From UBA8401 sp041665525 (GTDB lineage Bacteria; Bacteroidota; Ignavibacteria; UBA10030; UBA8401), in NCBI GenBank assembly GCA_041665525.1, contig JBAYIS010000002.1, positions 186,001 to 250,000 of the forward strand: a DNA stretch of 64,000 bases, given 5' to 3'. Positions within the stretch are counted from its first letter, which is position 1. Each line of letters begins with the position of its first letter. The notes beneath the pieces were generated by a model that ran no database searches, was not told the DNA's origin, and saw nothing but the letters and a program-made list of their open reading frames with translations. Positions 43,888-52,775 of the stretch are shown here, piece after piece. A program made the translations under genes and the position numbers.

Positions 43888-44862
43888 ATGAAAGCCATCA
43901 TCTACACCCAATACGGATCCCCGGACGTTCTTCACCTTGCCGATGTGAATAAACCAGTCCCGAAAGCAAATGAAGTGCTGGTCAAAATCCGTGCGACGAC
44001 GGTCAACCGAACGGACTGCGGCTTTTTACGGGCTCAGCCGTTCATCGTCCGGTTCTTCAGCGGATTGACGAAACCGAAGAACATAATTCTCGGCAACGAA
44101 TTCGCCGGTGATGTTGAAGCGGTCGGCAACGAAGTAAAAACATTCACCGTCGGCGACCGGGTGTTCGGGTTCAGCGGTGAAACATTCGGTACCCATGCAG
44201 AATACATTGCTGCTCGCGAGAACGGCCCAATCGCCCTCATGCCGGCGAAGATGACGTACGAAGAGGTTGCTCCCTGTTCCGAAGCGATGCATTACGCATG
44301 GCACGACATTAAAGCGGCGGAGGTGCGGAACGGCCAGACAGTGCTCATCTATGGCGCAACCGGCGCCATCGGTTCTGCCGCAGTCCAGTTGGTAAAATCG
44401 TTGGGTGCATTCGTTACAGCAGTCGGCAATACCAAAAATATGGAATTGGTGAAATCCCTCGGAGCCGATGAGGTGATCGATTATCTGAAAGAAGATTATA
44501 CGAAGATCAACCGGGACTATGATTTTATTTTTGATGCGGTCGGAAAAATTTCGTTCGGAGCCTGCAAGCATTTGCTGAAGCCGGGAGGAATCTATTGCTC
44601 CACCGATCTCGGCCCGTCAGTGCAAAATCCTTTTTTTGCGATATGGACGTTGCTCTTCGGCAGCATGCCGGGTGGCAAGAAAGTGATTTTTCCTCTGCCA
44701 AAAAATTCAAAAGAAGATCTCCTCTTTTTTAAAGAACTGATGGAGGCGGGAAAATTACATCCGGTAATCGATCGGCGTTATCCGTTGGAACAAACTGCCG
44801 AGGCGTTCCGGTATGTTGAAACGGGTGAGAAAACAGGAAATGTTGTTATTACCGTCGCGTAA
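43888..44862 (+). CDS. NAD(P)-dependent oxidoreductase of the medium-chain family
   Basis: Product of 324 residues with an N-terminal GroES-like catalytic domain (MKAIIYTQYGSPDVLHLADV) and a Rossmann domain with ILIYGATGAIGSAAVQLVKSLGA. The zinc-binding Cys/His set of true alcohol dehydrogenases is absent, so a quinone- or enone-reductase-type activity is likelier. The start ATG is at 43888. It is a single gene followed by a strong hairpin. Confidence 0.88.
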   Translation: MKAIIYTQYGSPDVLHLADVNKPVPKANEVLVKIRATTVNRTDCGFLRAQPFIVRFFSGLTKPKNIILGNEFAGDVEAVGNEVKTFTVGDRVFGFSGETFGTHAEYIAARENGPIALMPAKMTYEEVAPCSEAMHYAWHDIKAAEVRNGQTVLIYGATGAIGSAAVQLVKSLGAFVTAVGNTKNMELVKSLGADEVIDYLKEDYTKINRDYDFIFDAVGKISFGACKHLLKPGGIYCSTDLGPSVQNPFFAIWTLLFGSMPGGKKVIFPLPKNSKEDLLFFKELMEAGKLHPVIDRRYPLEQTAEAFRYVETGEKTGNVVITVA

Positions 44863-44870
44863 AGACTATA

Positions 44871-44907
44871 ATAGTTGTAGGACACCTAAAAGGTGTCCTA
44901 CAACTAT
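44871..44907. terminator. 17-bp perfect hairpin, copy 1 (ATAGTTGTAGGACACCT)
   Basis: ATAGTTGTAGGACACCT and its exact complement flank a three-base AAA loop. It starts eight bases after the oxidoreductase stop, so it probably ends that transcript, although the T-run is weak. A near-identical hairpin lies at 48713-48749, so it is a repeated element. Confidence 0.7.
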
Positions 44908-44937
44908 ACACATTAAGCTACAACAAATCATTTCTCT

Positions 44938-44968
44938 CGTGACCGTCTCCTTTTAGGTGACAGTCACG
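44938..44968 (+). promoter_or_regulatory. Imperfect hairpin upstream of the desaturase
   Basis: CGTGACCGTCTCC and GGTGACAGTCACG pair with two mismatches around TTTTA. It lies about 165 bases before the desaturase start and could be in its 5' region; it could equally be a terminator remnant. Confidence 0.4.
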
Positions 44969-45132
44969 TTGATTTTAATTAAACCGTTCGCTTTCTGCGA
45001 ACAATTCAACATGCACCTCTGTTTGTGTCTTTCGTTCCAATACCCTATCTTCTCATAATAGAACAGAGACGATCTCTCCTCACAATTTTTCTCCGGCGCC
45101 TCACAATACAAAATTAAAAAAAGGAGCGCCGT

Positions 45133-46164
45133 ATGACGCAGCAATCCTCGAACGAATCTCTTCCGGAATCCTGGCGGTCCATGATCGCCAAATATCAGCG
45201 TTCTGATCTCGGTAAAAGTATTTGGCAGATGGTGAATTCATTTGTGCCATTTTTCCTGTTGCTCGCAGCGATGTATTTCAGCCTGGACTACTCTTACTGG
45301 CTGACGCTGGCGCTCGCTATTCCGGCGGCGGGATTCCAAGTGCGGACATTCATCATTTTCCACGATTGCACGCATGGTTCATTCTTCCATTCCCAGCGGG
45401 CAAACGATATCGTCGGTATCATCAGCGGACTTCTGACGTTCACGCCGTATCATGAATGGCGGCACAGCCACAATATCCATCACGCCACCGGTAGCGATCT
45501 GGATCACCGCGGCACCGGCGATGTGTGGATGCTAACAGTAAAAGAATATCTTGCATTGCCGTGGTACCGTCGGCTGTGGTATCGTACGTATCGCAATCCG
45601 TTTGCCATGCTGGTCATCGGGCCGCTGGCCATGTTCATTCTTGCGCACCGCTTCCCTTCGCCGGAATCCGGACCCCGTGAACGAAGGAGCGTTCACGCCA
45701 CAACTGCAGCGCTTATTCTCATCATTGGTGGTATTAGTTATTTTATCGGGTTCGGCACATTCGTTGCGATCATGCTCCCCACCTTGTGGCTCGCCGGCAT
45801 GGCCGGTCTCTGGCTCTTTTACGTACAGCATCAGTTCGACGAAACATACTGGGAGCATCATCATGAATGGGATTTCTTCGATTCCGCATTGAAGGGTAGT
45901 TCATACTATAAACTTCCAAAAGTACTGCAGTTTTTCAGCGGCAATATCGGCTTCCATCACATCCACCATTTAAGTCCGCGCATACCAAACTACCGGCTCC
46001 CCAAAGTGCAAAAGGAAGTGCCGATCTTTCAATCGGTGAAACCGATCACCTTGTTCTCCAGCTTCCGTTTTCTGCTGCTGCGTCTGTGGGATGAAGAACA
46101 GAGAAAGCTGGTGGGATTACGTGCATTGAAACAGATGCGGCGAAGTTCAAGCGTGGTGCAGTGA
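45133..46164 (+). CDS. Membrane fatty acid desaturase
   Basis: Product of 343 residues with the three histidine boxes of di-iron acyl-lipid desaturases: HDCTH (77-81), HEWRHSHNIHH (about 107-117) and FHHIHHL (near 280), separated by four to five membrane helices. The enzyme introduces a double bond into membrane lipid acyl chains; the position is not deducible, though the box spacing resembles omega-type (delta-12) enzymes. AAAGGAG precedes the ATG. A single gene with a bidirectional terminator after it. Confidence 0.9.
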   Translation: MTQQSSNESLPESWRSMIAKYQRSDLGKSIWQMVNSFVPFFLLLAAMYFSLDYSYWLTLALAIPAAGFQVRTFIIFHDCTHGSFFHSQRANDIVGIISGLLTFTPYHEWRHSHNIHHATGSDLDHRGTGDVWMLTVKEYLALPWYRRLWYRTYRNPFAMLVIGPLAMFILAHRFPSPESGPRERRSVHATTAALILIIGGISYFIGFGTFVAIMLPTLWLAGMAGLWLFYVQHQFDETYWEHHHEWDFFDSALKGSSYYKLPKVLQFFSGNIGFHHIHHLSPRIPNYRLPKVQKEVPIFQSVKPITLFSSFRFLLLRLWDEEQRKLVGLRALKQMRRSSSVVQ

Positions 46165-46192
46165 TCTTTTTTTCGGTGATCACAGAAAATGA

Positions 46193-46218
46193 AAAAGGCG
46201 GAGTGTAATCCGCCTTTT
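46193..46218. terminator. Bidirectional terminator between desaturase and T9SS cargo gene
   Basis: AAAAGGCGGA and TCCGCCTTTT form a 10-bp stem around GTGTAA, with A/T runs on both sides, serving the convergent genes ending at 46164 and 46244. Confidence 0.85.
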
Positions 46219-46243
46219 GTGTTATTTAAAATTCTGTTATGCA

Positions 46244-47119
46244 TTATTTGATCAACATCATCCGCTTTGTTTCTGTGAAATTCTTTGTCCGCAGCGTGTA
46301 AAAATACATTCCGCTGGAAAGATTCTTTCCATCGAACGATGCGATATGCACACCCGCCTCCTTCTGGCCGTTTACCAAAGCGGCAACTTCATTTCCTAGC
46401 AAATCGTACACTTTCAAGTCAACATGCGATGCTTCACCCAGCGAATAACTGATGCGTGTGGATGGATTGAACGGATTCGGAAAATTCTGTTCCAGTCCAA
46501 ACTGCTCCGGCTGCATATCGGATCGTGTCACTGCGGTCGGTCCCGAGAAGGAGACTTCGTCCACCAGAAAATAACTGTCGACATGCGGCATTGCCTGATC
46601 CCCCGTACCCGGCCCGATGATTTGTATCTGCACTACACATGTGTCGGGTGTATCGTTGGTAGTATAGTTGAAAGGAGCTGTCAACAGTGTGTACGACGAT
46701 ACGGCTGTAGAGGGAGCTACTGCGGCAACAGCCACTGATGTCCCTTCTACTCCACCTTTATACAATACCACATTCAATCCAAACCGGTCTCCGCTGGACG
46801 CCGCCGGAAAGAATTGATAATACACTGAGACAGAAGTCGGGCGTTGTGAAAAGGCAAATCCTCCTGCATCTTCGCCGGATTGCAGAATCGGCTGCGTGAC
46901 AAACGACATATAGTCGATCACTGTCCCTTTTGCTGCCGATGTTCCAGAATGAGCGATAGCTGACTGCGTTATGGTGGAATACGCGGGTGGAACATTGTTG
47001 GCAAACCAGCCGGTCGGATTACCGTCCGTCCAACTTTCAAAATCAAGATTTTGCGCATTCGTGTTTGAGTTCATTAAAACCCAAAACAGCAGAAACACTG
47101 TACAGAATGTTTTCATCAA
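46244..47119 (-). CDS. Secreted protein with a type IX secretion sorting domain
   Basis: Product of 291 residues. A signal peptide (to about residue 22) precedes a beta-sandwich region of about 180 residues (LDFESWTDGNPTGWFANN, then strands like a carbohydrate-binding or PCMD-type module). The C terminus is a T9SS CTD: LEQNFPNPFNPSTRISYSLG, VDLKVYDLLGNEVA, SSGMYFYTLRTKNF and the tail ETKRMMLIK. It is exported across the outer membrane and probably anchored to the surface. The function of the passenger is unknown. Confidence 0.86.
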   Translation of the reverse strand: MMKTFCTVFLLFWVLMNSNTNAQNLDFESWTDGNPTGWFANNVPPAYSTITQSAIAHSGTSAAKGTVIDYMSFVTQPILQSGEDAGGFAFSQRPTSVSVYYQFFPAASSGDRFGLNVVLYKGGVEGTSVAVAAVAPSTAVSSYTLLTAPFNYTTNDTPDTCVVQIQIIGPGTGDQAMPHVDSYFLVDEVSFSGPTAVTRSDMQPEQFGLEQNFPNPFNPSTRISYSLGEASHVDLKVYDLLGNEVAALVNGQKEAGVHIASFDGKNLSSGMYFYTLRTKNFTETKRMMLIK

Positions 47120-47337
47120 AAAATTTCCTTTATTGTGATTGAAATTGTCAATTTTTACAGCGCCGTTAATCTACAAAATTTCAAACAAAAATTAAATTGC
47201 CTGTTATCACAAAAAATGATTTCGGCATCCGGTGACAATTCTTTCACACCTCTTGGCAATAAAAAATCCCTTCCGTCCAGATTCTATGATTACTCCTTGC
47301 GTCTCCGTCTCTCTGAATAGTATATTGTGTTAGAATT

Positions 47338-47937
47338 ATGAAATCATCCCTCTCTCCGTACAATTCAATCCTTGCCAATGTGGCAAAGCATATTTTGCTC
47401 ACAGCGGAAGAAAAAAAATACTTCTGTTCACAGCTTCGTGTGAAGAAACTCCGGAAACGTCAGTATTTGCTGCAGACGGGAGATGTGTCGCGGTTCGAAC
47501 AGTTCGTCACCAAAGGATGTCTTCGCGCATATTACGTGGATGAACAAGGACATGAACGAATCGTTCAGTTTGCCCTGGAAGGTTGGTGGATCGGCGACAT
47601 GGGAAGTTTCTTCAGCGGACAACCCGCAACACTTACCATAGAGGCAATGGAAGATTCAGAACTGTTCCAGATTGAACGGAACGATTTTGATATCTTGTTG
47701 GAAAAGGTACCGAAGTTCGAGCGCTTCTTCCGCATCCTGCTCAGTAATGCGCATATTGCACATCAGCGCCGCGTTCTTTCCCATCTCACCGGCAGCGCGC
47801 AGGAACGGTATCTTGATCTCCGTTCTAAGTATCCATCATTTGAACAGCGGATCCCTCTCCGCCACATCGCCTCTTATCTCGGCGTCACACCGGAATTCCT
47901 CAGCCGCATGAGAAAACAACTCGCAAAGAAGAAATAG
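47338..47937 (+). CDS. Crp/Fnr-family transcriptional regulator
   Basis: Product of 199 residues. The N-terminal cNMP-binding-like beta roll (LLQTGDVSRFEQFVTKGCLR, VQFALEGWWIGDMGSFF) is followed by a short C-terminal helix-turn-helix (LRHIASYLGVTPEFLSRMRK). No Fe-S cysteine set of Fnr is seen. Such short regulators are common in Bacteroidota and act on local genes. A TTGCGT (47297-47302) and TATATT (47321-47326) spaced by 18 lie just upstream and may be its promoter. Confidence 0.86.
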   Translation: MKSSLSPYNSILANVAKHILLTAEEKKYFCSQLRVKKLRKRQYLLQTGDVSRFEQFVTKGCLRAYYVDEQGHERIVQFALEGWWIGDMGSFFSGQPATLTIEAMEDSELFQIERNDFDILLEKVPKFERFFRILLSNAHIAHQRRVLSHLTGSAQERYLDLRSKYPSFEQRIPLRHIASYLGVTPEFLSRMRKQLAKKK

Positions 47938-48260
47938 TTCTTCAATTCGTGCTTACGTTATCATTGCAAAACCCTGTCATTGCGAGTCCCGATGTTTTTC
48001 GTCGGGGCGAAGCAATCTCTAAATTATGAGGTGATTGTCCCGCTTATGGATTCCGCCTTGCACGAGATTTAAAAAGCGGAAATTCGTCGTCCCAAAAATC
48101 GGGACTACGCGCAATGAAAACTTTAAATTACATTAACTCATTTCATTGACCTACATCAATAGAATTTCTTGATCTTCTTCATCACGCTCTCCCATTGATT
48201 CTTGTTATGTTTGTATGAGTTTAGAAAAAACATCATCAAACATTTTAACAGGAGCCAGCT
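47938..48260. other. Intergenic region holding the 47977 inverted-repeat element
   Basis: No coding frame is credible. The main feature is the 141-bp inverted-repeat element at 47977-48117; the rest is the leader of the DoxX gene, whose ATG is preceded by CAGGAGC. Confidence 0.6.
47977..48117. repeat. MITE-like inverted-repeat element
   Basis: TCATTGCGAGTCCCGAT (47977-47993) at the left end is mirrored by ATCGGGACTACGCGCAATGA (48098-48117) at the right; the arms differ by a three-base insertion. Inside are a further hairpin (CCCGATG/CGTCGGGG) and a CGAAGCAATCTC motif. No transposase is encoded. Confidence 0.65.
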
Positions 48261-48659
48261 ATGCTAACAACACTTTTTTCCACCAACAATGATATCGTCG
48301 GACTGATCCTCCGGGCGACTATTGGATTCATCATCTTTCCGCACGGCGCACAAAAAATGCTCGGCTGGTTCGGCGGTTACGGCTTCACCGGTACAATGGG
48401 ATTCTTCACCGGTACTGCAAAACTGCCGTACATCGTCGGCCTTTCTGTAATCCTTCTTGAATTCGTCGGTTCACTGATGTTGATCGCAGGCTTGGGTACC
48501 CGGTTCATCGCACTCGGCTTCATTGGCCTGATGATCGGTATTATTATGACCTCGCATTTTCAAAATGGTTTTTTTATGAACTGGTTCGGTGCACAATCCG
48601 GCGAGGGATATGAATACCATCTTCTGGTGATCGGTCTTGCATTTGCATTACTGGTGTAA
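48261..48659 (+). CDS. DoxX-family membrane protein
   Basis: Product of 132 residues with four membrane segments. The GxxxFxxHGAQKMLGWFGG motif is typical of DoxX proteins, which are linked to redox or thiosulfate metabolism in some species but mostly unknown. CAGGAGC lies before the ATG. It may be regulated by the upstream Crp-type gene; they share direction but are separated by the repeat element. Confidence 0.85.
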   Translation: MLTTLFSTNNDIVGLILRATIGFIIFPHGAQKMLGWFGGYGFTGTMGFFTGTAKLPYIVGLSVILLEFVGSLMLIAGLGTRFIALGFIGLMIGIIMTSHFQNGFFMNWFGAQSGEGYEYHLLVIGLAFALLV

Positions 48660-48712
48660 GGGGCGGGAAAATATTCAGTCGATCAGTTGATCGTTCGGTA
48701 AAAAGAAGAAAT

Positions 48713-48749
48713 ATAGTTATAGGACACCTTTAAGGTGTCCTATAACTAT
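48713..48749. terminator. Perfect hairpin, copy 2 (ATAGTTATAGGACACCTT)
   Basis: ATAGTTATAGGACACCTT (48713-48730) and its complement (48732-48749) flank a single base. It matches the 44871 hairpin with one changed base pair in the stem. It lies 54 bases after DoxX and 10 bases from the convergent zincin stop. Confidence 0.75.
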
Positions 48750-48758
48750 GATATATAT

Positions 48759-49136
48759 TTACAGAAACCTCTTCATTGCACTGCGCACCTGCGCTTCATT
48801 CATTCCGAAATAGTGACCGAGTTCATGAAAGAGCACTTCGCGAATTCTCAGCTCCATCTCTTCTTCATCCCTGCAAACAGATTCGATATTCTTTTGATAG
48901 AGTGATATCTTGTCCGGCACCGTAGCACTCATACCATACCATTGTCCTCGATGCGGCAGCGGAATACCCTGATACAATCCTAATAAAGAAAATCGGTCTG
49001 TCTTTGCTTTACCGATCGCATCATCGGAGGGATAATCTTCCACAACAATCTGCACATTATCTATCCTATCACGGAAATCTTCCGGCAATAAGTCGAATGC
49101 ATCTTGTGCTATTTGTTCAAATCGTTCCCGCGTCAT
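48759..49136 (-). CDS. Small zincin-like metallopeptidase (MMP-like)
   Basis: Product of 125 residues with the zinc site HELGHYFG (HExxHxxG) near the C terminus, characteristic of the minimal MMP-like family PF06262. The N-terminal half is VQIVVEDYPSDDAIG with LGLYQGIPLPHRGQ, also family-typical. No signal peptide is visible, so it is cytoplasmic. Substrate unknown. Confidence 0.88.
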   Translation of the reverse strand: MTRERFEQIAQDAFDLLPEDFRDRIDNVQIVVEDYPSDDAIGKAKTDRFSLLGLYQGIPLPHRGQWYGMSATVPDKISLYQKNIESVCRDEEEMELRIREVLFHELGHYFGMNEAQVRSAMKRFL

Positions 49137-49292
49137 ACCGGTGGTTTTCGTCGTTGAGGTGAATTTTTCCGTTGAACAAATGTATGTGAATTCTTCTTAA
49201 GAACAAAAAAACGGACAAAACGGTCTTGAAGATTTCATTTTCGGCTAGTATATTGCTCGATATTATTATCCACATCGTTGAAAGGTTGACCC

Positions 49293-50267
49293 ATGAACAA
49301 GCTCCGAAAAATAATAATGTGGGCGGGAATTGTGTTAGGGAGTGCTCTCATACTGTTAGTCGCCGCAGTGTTCATGCTACAAAATAGATCTTTTGAAGCA
49401 CCGTATCCAAACATCTCGGCAAGCAGCGACAGCAGTGTCATTGCGCGCGGCAAGCATCTTGCCAATGGTCCTGCCCATTGCAGCGGCTGTCATTTCGCGA
49501 AAGAGGATATTTCGCTGGCACTCAATGGAGAACGAGTGGAATTGAAAGGTGGCTTTGAATTCAACCTTCCGTTCGGCGTCGTCCGCACGGGGAACATTAC
49601 ATCGGACAAAGAAACGGGTATCGGGAATCTGAGCGACAAAGAAATTGCCCGCATACTGCGCTATGGCGTCTTCCCAGACGGGAAAGCCGTCTTCGACTTC
49701 ATGCCGTTTCATGATCTGAGCGATGAAGATCTCACCGCAATTATTTCCTATTTGCGCACACTTCCTCCGGTACATAATGCCATTGTCCCTCGCGAAATAA
49801 ACTTCCTCGGCAAAGCGGTAGTTTCATTTCTCATCAAACCGGTCGGTCCAACAGGAGAACCGCCGAAAGAGACCCAAATCGATTCTACATCGGCGTACGG
49901 AAAATATATTGCACATTCCGTTGCCAATTGCGTCGGCTGCCATACCGAAAGAAATATGATGACGGGCGCATTCATCGGCGAACCATTTTCCGGTGGCTTC
50001 CAGATGCCCTCAGAAGAAAAACCGGAACTTATCTTCACCACCCCGAATCTGACTCCCGATCCTGAAACTGGAAAAATCTTCCCATGGACAGAGGATGTTT
50101 TCATCCATCGATTTCGTCAGGGGGTGCAAATTGCAGGAACACCAATGCCATGGGGCGCTTTTAAGAACATGACCGATTTGGAATTGAAAGCAGTCTATCG
50201 GTATCTGCAAACCGTCGATCCGGTTCACAAAAAGATCGATCAGGTTGTCTCGAAGGCCGAAGGATAA
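49293..50267 (+). CDS. Dihaem cytochrome c
   Basis: Product of 324 residues. An N-terminal signal anchor (MWAGIVLGSALILLVAAVFM) is followed by two cytochrome c domains with haem sites CSGCH (63-67) and CVGCH (213-217). Distal Met candidates are M137 (FDFMPFHDLSDEDL) and the Met in TPMPWGAFKNM. It resembles cytochrome subunits that accept electrons from membrane dehydrogenases; no partner dehydrogenase is adjacent. GAAAGG precedes the ATG, and a strong terminator follows. Confidence 0.88.
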   Translation: MNKLRKIIMWAGIVLGSALILLVAAVFMLQNRSFEAPYPNISASSDSSVIARGKHLANGPAHCSGCHFAKEDISLALNGERVELKGGFEFNLPFGVVRTGNITSDKETGIGNLSDKEIARILRYGVFPDGKAVFDFMPFHDLSDEDLTAIISYLRTLPPVHNAIVPREINFLGKAVVSFLIKPVGPTGEPPKETQIDSTSAYGKYIAHSVANCVGCHTERNMMTGAFIGEPFSGGFQMPSEEKPELIFTTPNLTPDPETGKIFPWTEDVFIHRFRQGVQIAGTPMPWGAFKNMTDLELKAVYRYLQTVDPVHKKIDQVVSKAEG

Positions 50268-50288
50268 TCATTCAATATACTCTCGATT

Positions 50289-50325
50289 AAAAAGAGCTGT
50301 TGCGAAGACAGCTCTTTTTTTTCTT
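50289..50325 (+). terminator. Terminator after the cytochrome c gene
   Basis: AAAAAGAGCTGT and ACAGCTCTTTTT form a 12-bp stem followed by TTTTTTC. Confidence 0.88.
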
Positions 50326-50460
50326 TGATTTTTTTTTGTCTTACAGACGTGACATTTTTTTACACCCGCTGACCCGGCAAACACATCTTTCTCATCCTTT
50401 CCTCCGTTCAATTCGACACATCAGCGCAGTTCGAAAACAACAAATCCATAGGAGGATGTC

Positions 50461-50886
50461 ATGAAAACGAGAATAGCAGTAATCGCCGCAATTGCAATGT
50501 TCGCCGTCCATTTCGCAGCCGCAACAGAACCCGCAAGAAAGTTCAACACAGAAGAGAAATTGATCCTTTTTGCATCCAAGAATTTATACTCTGCTTTACA
50601 TTCGGAGAATGCCGGCGTAATTGTATCCGCCCTTCGTATTACCGCTTTACTGAAAATGCGCTATCCTGGTGCAGATGTTTCGAGCTTGGTAGAAACAATC
50701 GACGAGATCAGAACATCGCATCCATCCGGCACTATGCGTTACAAAGCATATGTAGTCTTGTCGGTCTGTGAAAATCCTGAGTGGTATTCCAATGAACATG
50801 CCATCGTTACGGCAAATGATGAAAGTTTTTTCCGCGCAACATCGGAACGGCTGCAGAAGCAGTTGCTGAGTGAAAACACACGGTAA
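50461..50886 (+). CDS. Secreted helical protein of unknown function
   Basis: Product of 141 residues with a signal peptide (to about residue 21, HFAAA). The mature part is helical (LILFASKNLYSALHSENAG, VSALRITALLKMRYPGADV), possibly a HEAT-like repeat protein. AGGAGG lies before the ATG. No named family recognised. Confidence 0.62.
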   Translation: MKTRIAVIAAIAMFAVHFAAATEPARKFNTEEKLILFASKNLYSALHSENAGVIVSALRITALLKMRYPGADVSSLVETIDEIRTSHPSGTMRYKAYVVLSVCENPEWYSNEHAIVTANDESFFRATSERLQKQLLSENTR

Positions 50887-51027
50887 CCCTTTTCTTCTCT
50901 CTTCCTCCTCACAAACCCGAAGTCAGTACGATTCGGGTTTCGTGCGTACAGATTAATGGAATATAATCATGAAATCCTAGGATTTAGAGGCAATTATGAC
51001 GATACTCTATAGATAGAGGAGAGTACC

Positions 51028-51348
51028 ATGGCACAAATAGCGTTTCGAGGAGAGTCAGGAAAGAAATATTCGTTCGCCATCCATCCGATGACGACATTAT
51101 TCCAACAGGTTGCAGCAGTATACGTAATTACCCACCGGTCTACCGATGAAATGAACAAAGTTTCACACAAACATATCTTTGTCGGTCAAACAGACAATCT
51201 CGGCAAGCAATTCGACGGTATAAAGGACCAATTCTTTACGCGGTATGATGCAAATTGTATCTGCATCTATCATGAAGAAGATAAGAAGAAACGTTTGAAC
51301 ATCGAATCCGATCTGGTCGGTAATTACAATCCGCCCGGAAACAGTTGA
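51028..51348 (+). CDS. GIY-YIG-like small protein
   Basis: Product of 106 residues. It has the layout of a GIY-YIG nuclease: VYVITHRSTDE and KHIFVGQTDNLGKQF replace the GIY and YIG strands, and a C-terminal Glu is followed by NYNPPGN, the usual ESxLIxxxxPPxN end. The first Gly of GIY appears as Ala, so activity is uncertain. The ATG is preceded by GAGGAGAG. Confidence 0.55.
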   Translation: MAQIAFRGESGKKYSFAIHPMTTLFQQVAAVYVITHRSTDEMNKVSHKHIFVGQTDNLGKQFDGIKDQFFTRYDANCICIYHEEDKKKRLNIESDLVGNYNPPGNS

Positions 51349-51396
51349 GATCATACCTGATTTTCGAGTGTCATCAGAATGAAAAGCAAGGACGTA

Positions 51397-51636
51397 CTAT
51401 AATTCTGAATGAAGGATGTTCTGTTCGGAAGTTTTGTCCAGCCCTTTGATATGCACTTCGCTGGTTGCGTAGCTTTTCTTCACTTGATGGTACAATAGCA
51501 CCAACGAGAACTGGTCGCCGCGGATTACAATAAATTCCTTTCCTTTCAGCTCTTTTCCATTCACAAAAGTCTTCGCGTTATATTTTCCATCAGGATTTTT
51601 ACTGCAGCGTAATTCGATTGTTTGTTGTTCAGCCAT
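51397..51636 (-). CDS. Hypothetical small protein
   Basis: Product of 79 residues, cytoplasmic, mixed charge (MAEQQTIELRCSKNPDGKYN). Beta-rich pattern; no family recognised. It is convergent to the GIY-YIG-like gene and may pair with it by position only. Confidence 0.5.
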   Translation of the reverse strand: MAEQQTIELRCSKNPDGKYNAKTFVNGKELKGKEFIVIRGDQFSLVLLYHQVKKSYATSEVHIKGLDKTSEQNILHSEL

Positions 51637-51984
51637 ACTGTGCTCCTATTCCGTTTCGGTGATTCCACTCCTATAAGATACAATATTTTGCGGAGAAGTG
51701 GTTCAAAAGAATTGTTCCGCTTTCCCACTCGTATCAATGCCGGCGGTTTTCTCCGGTAATTCTTCCTGCACTGTTTTCGTTGTAAGTGCATTCCAACGCT
51801 GTACAATTTACAATAATTTCAAAAAACCCATCACCCTCACAATATTTTGCTGTGCAAATTTTGCGCGGCACTATGCACGAGACCGATGCAGAACATCACT
51901 GCGCAACCGCCGTCAATAACGTACTTTGCACTCACACAGTCCGGAATAACCGGAACGATCGTTAACAATTGAAAGGAATCACAT
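51637..51984. other. Gap of about 350 bases with no recognised feature
   Basis: No coding frame is convincing. A 12-base direct repeat ACAATATTTTGC occurs at 51680 and 51839. Otherwise I see nothing. Confidence 0.4.
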
Positions 51985-52752
51985 ATGAAAAATTTTTTCG
52001 TTCTTGCTTCACTGGCACTCTTGGCCGTCGGCGGATGCACAACGGACGATAATCCATCGACTTCCGGAGGAGAAGGCACAATGCAGGTCACTATGGTGGA
52101 TGCGCCGACAACCAATTACGATTCGATCGTCGTTGTCATAACAGAAGTATCGGTTCAAAGCAACGCTACTGCGGCCAGCTGGATCACCTTGAGCAGCGAA
52201 TCAAAAACGGTCAATCTTCTCTCATTGGTGAACGGCGTTGAAGCAGTCATGGGTCAGGCACAGCTCTCTGCCGGGACATATAGTCAGATGCGGTTGAAGC
52301 TTGCAGATTCCTGCTGGGTATATGCTGCTGGAGTGAAAATCGCATTGTTCGTGCCGAGCAGTGAAATCAAACTGAACATCCACGCAGAAATTCAAGCAAA
52401 TGTGACATACAAACTTGTGCTGGATTTTGACGCGTATAAATCCCTGGTAATGGCGGCGGGACGACTTGTGCTAAAACCGGTCATCCGGGTTTTAACAACT
52501 TCCTCTGCGGGTTATATTCAGGGAAGTATTAATACGCGCGCTGGTGTGACGGCATTCGGCAATGGAGATACGCTCTCTACAATGACAGGAGCAAGCAATT
52601 CTTTTAAAATCATGTACGCCAAACCTGGTACGTATAGTCTTACGGTGATCTCTGCCGATGCACTGTACTATGATACGACGCTGACCAATATTTCTGTCGT
52701 CTCCGGTCAGGTAACGAATGTCGGCATGATTACTTTACGGGGGAAGTTATAG
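51985..52752 (+). CDS. DUF4382 lipoprotein
   Basis: Product of 255 residues with a lipoprotein signal (lipobox AVGGC, Cys18). The DUF4382 domain starts at about residue 32 with MQVTMVDAPTTNYDSIVVVI and contains LSAGTYSQMRLKL. A C-terminal carboxypeptidase-regulatory-like segment (residues about 175-255, YIQGSINTRAGVTAFGNGD) follows. Envelope protein of unknown function; GAAAGGAAT precedes the ATG. Confidence 0.83.
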   Translation: MKNFFVLASLALLAVGGCTTDDNPSTSGGEGTMQVTMVDAPTTNYDSIVVVITEVSVQSNATAASWITLSSESKTVNLLSLVNGVEAVMGQAQLSAGTYSQMRLKLADSCWVYAAGVKIALFVPSSEIKLNIHAEIQANVTYKLVLDFDAYKSLVMAAGRLVLKPVIRVLTTSSAGYIQGSINTRAGVTAFGNGDTLSTMTGASNSFKIMYAKPGTYSLTVISADALYYDTTLTNISVVSGQVTNVGMITLRGKL

Positions 52753-52775
52753 AATAACATATGTCATTAAAACAA

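Noticed and set aside
44953..45144. Minus-strand frame of 63 codons before the desaturase
   Set aside because: Overlaps the desaturase start on the other strand and has no signal, domain or ribosome site.
51698..51919. Plus-strand frame of 73 codons in the gap before the DUF4382 gene
   Set aside because: Cys-rich, no ribosome site and no domain; likely chance.
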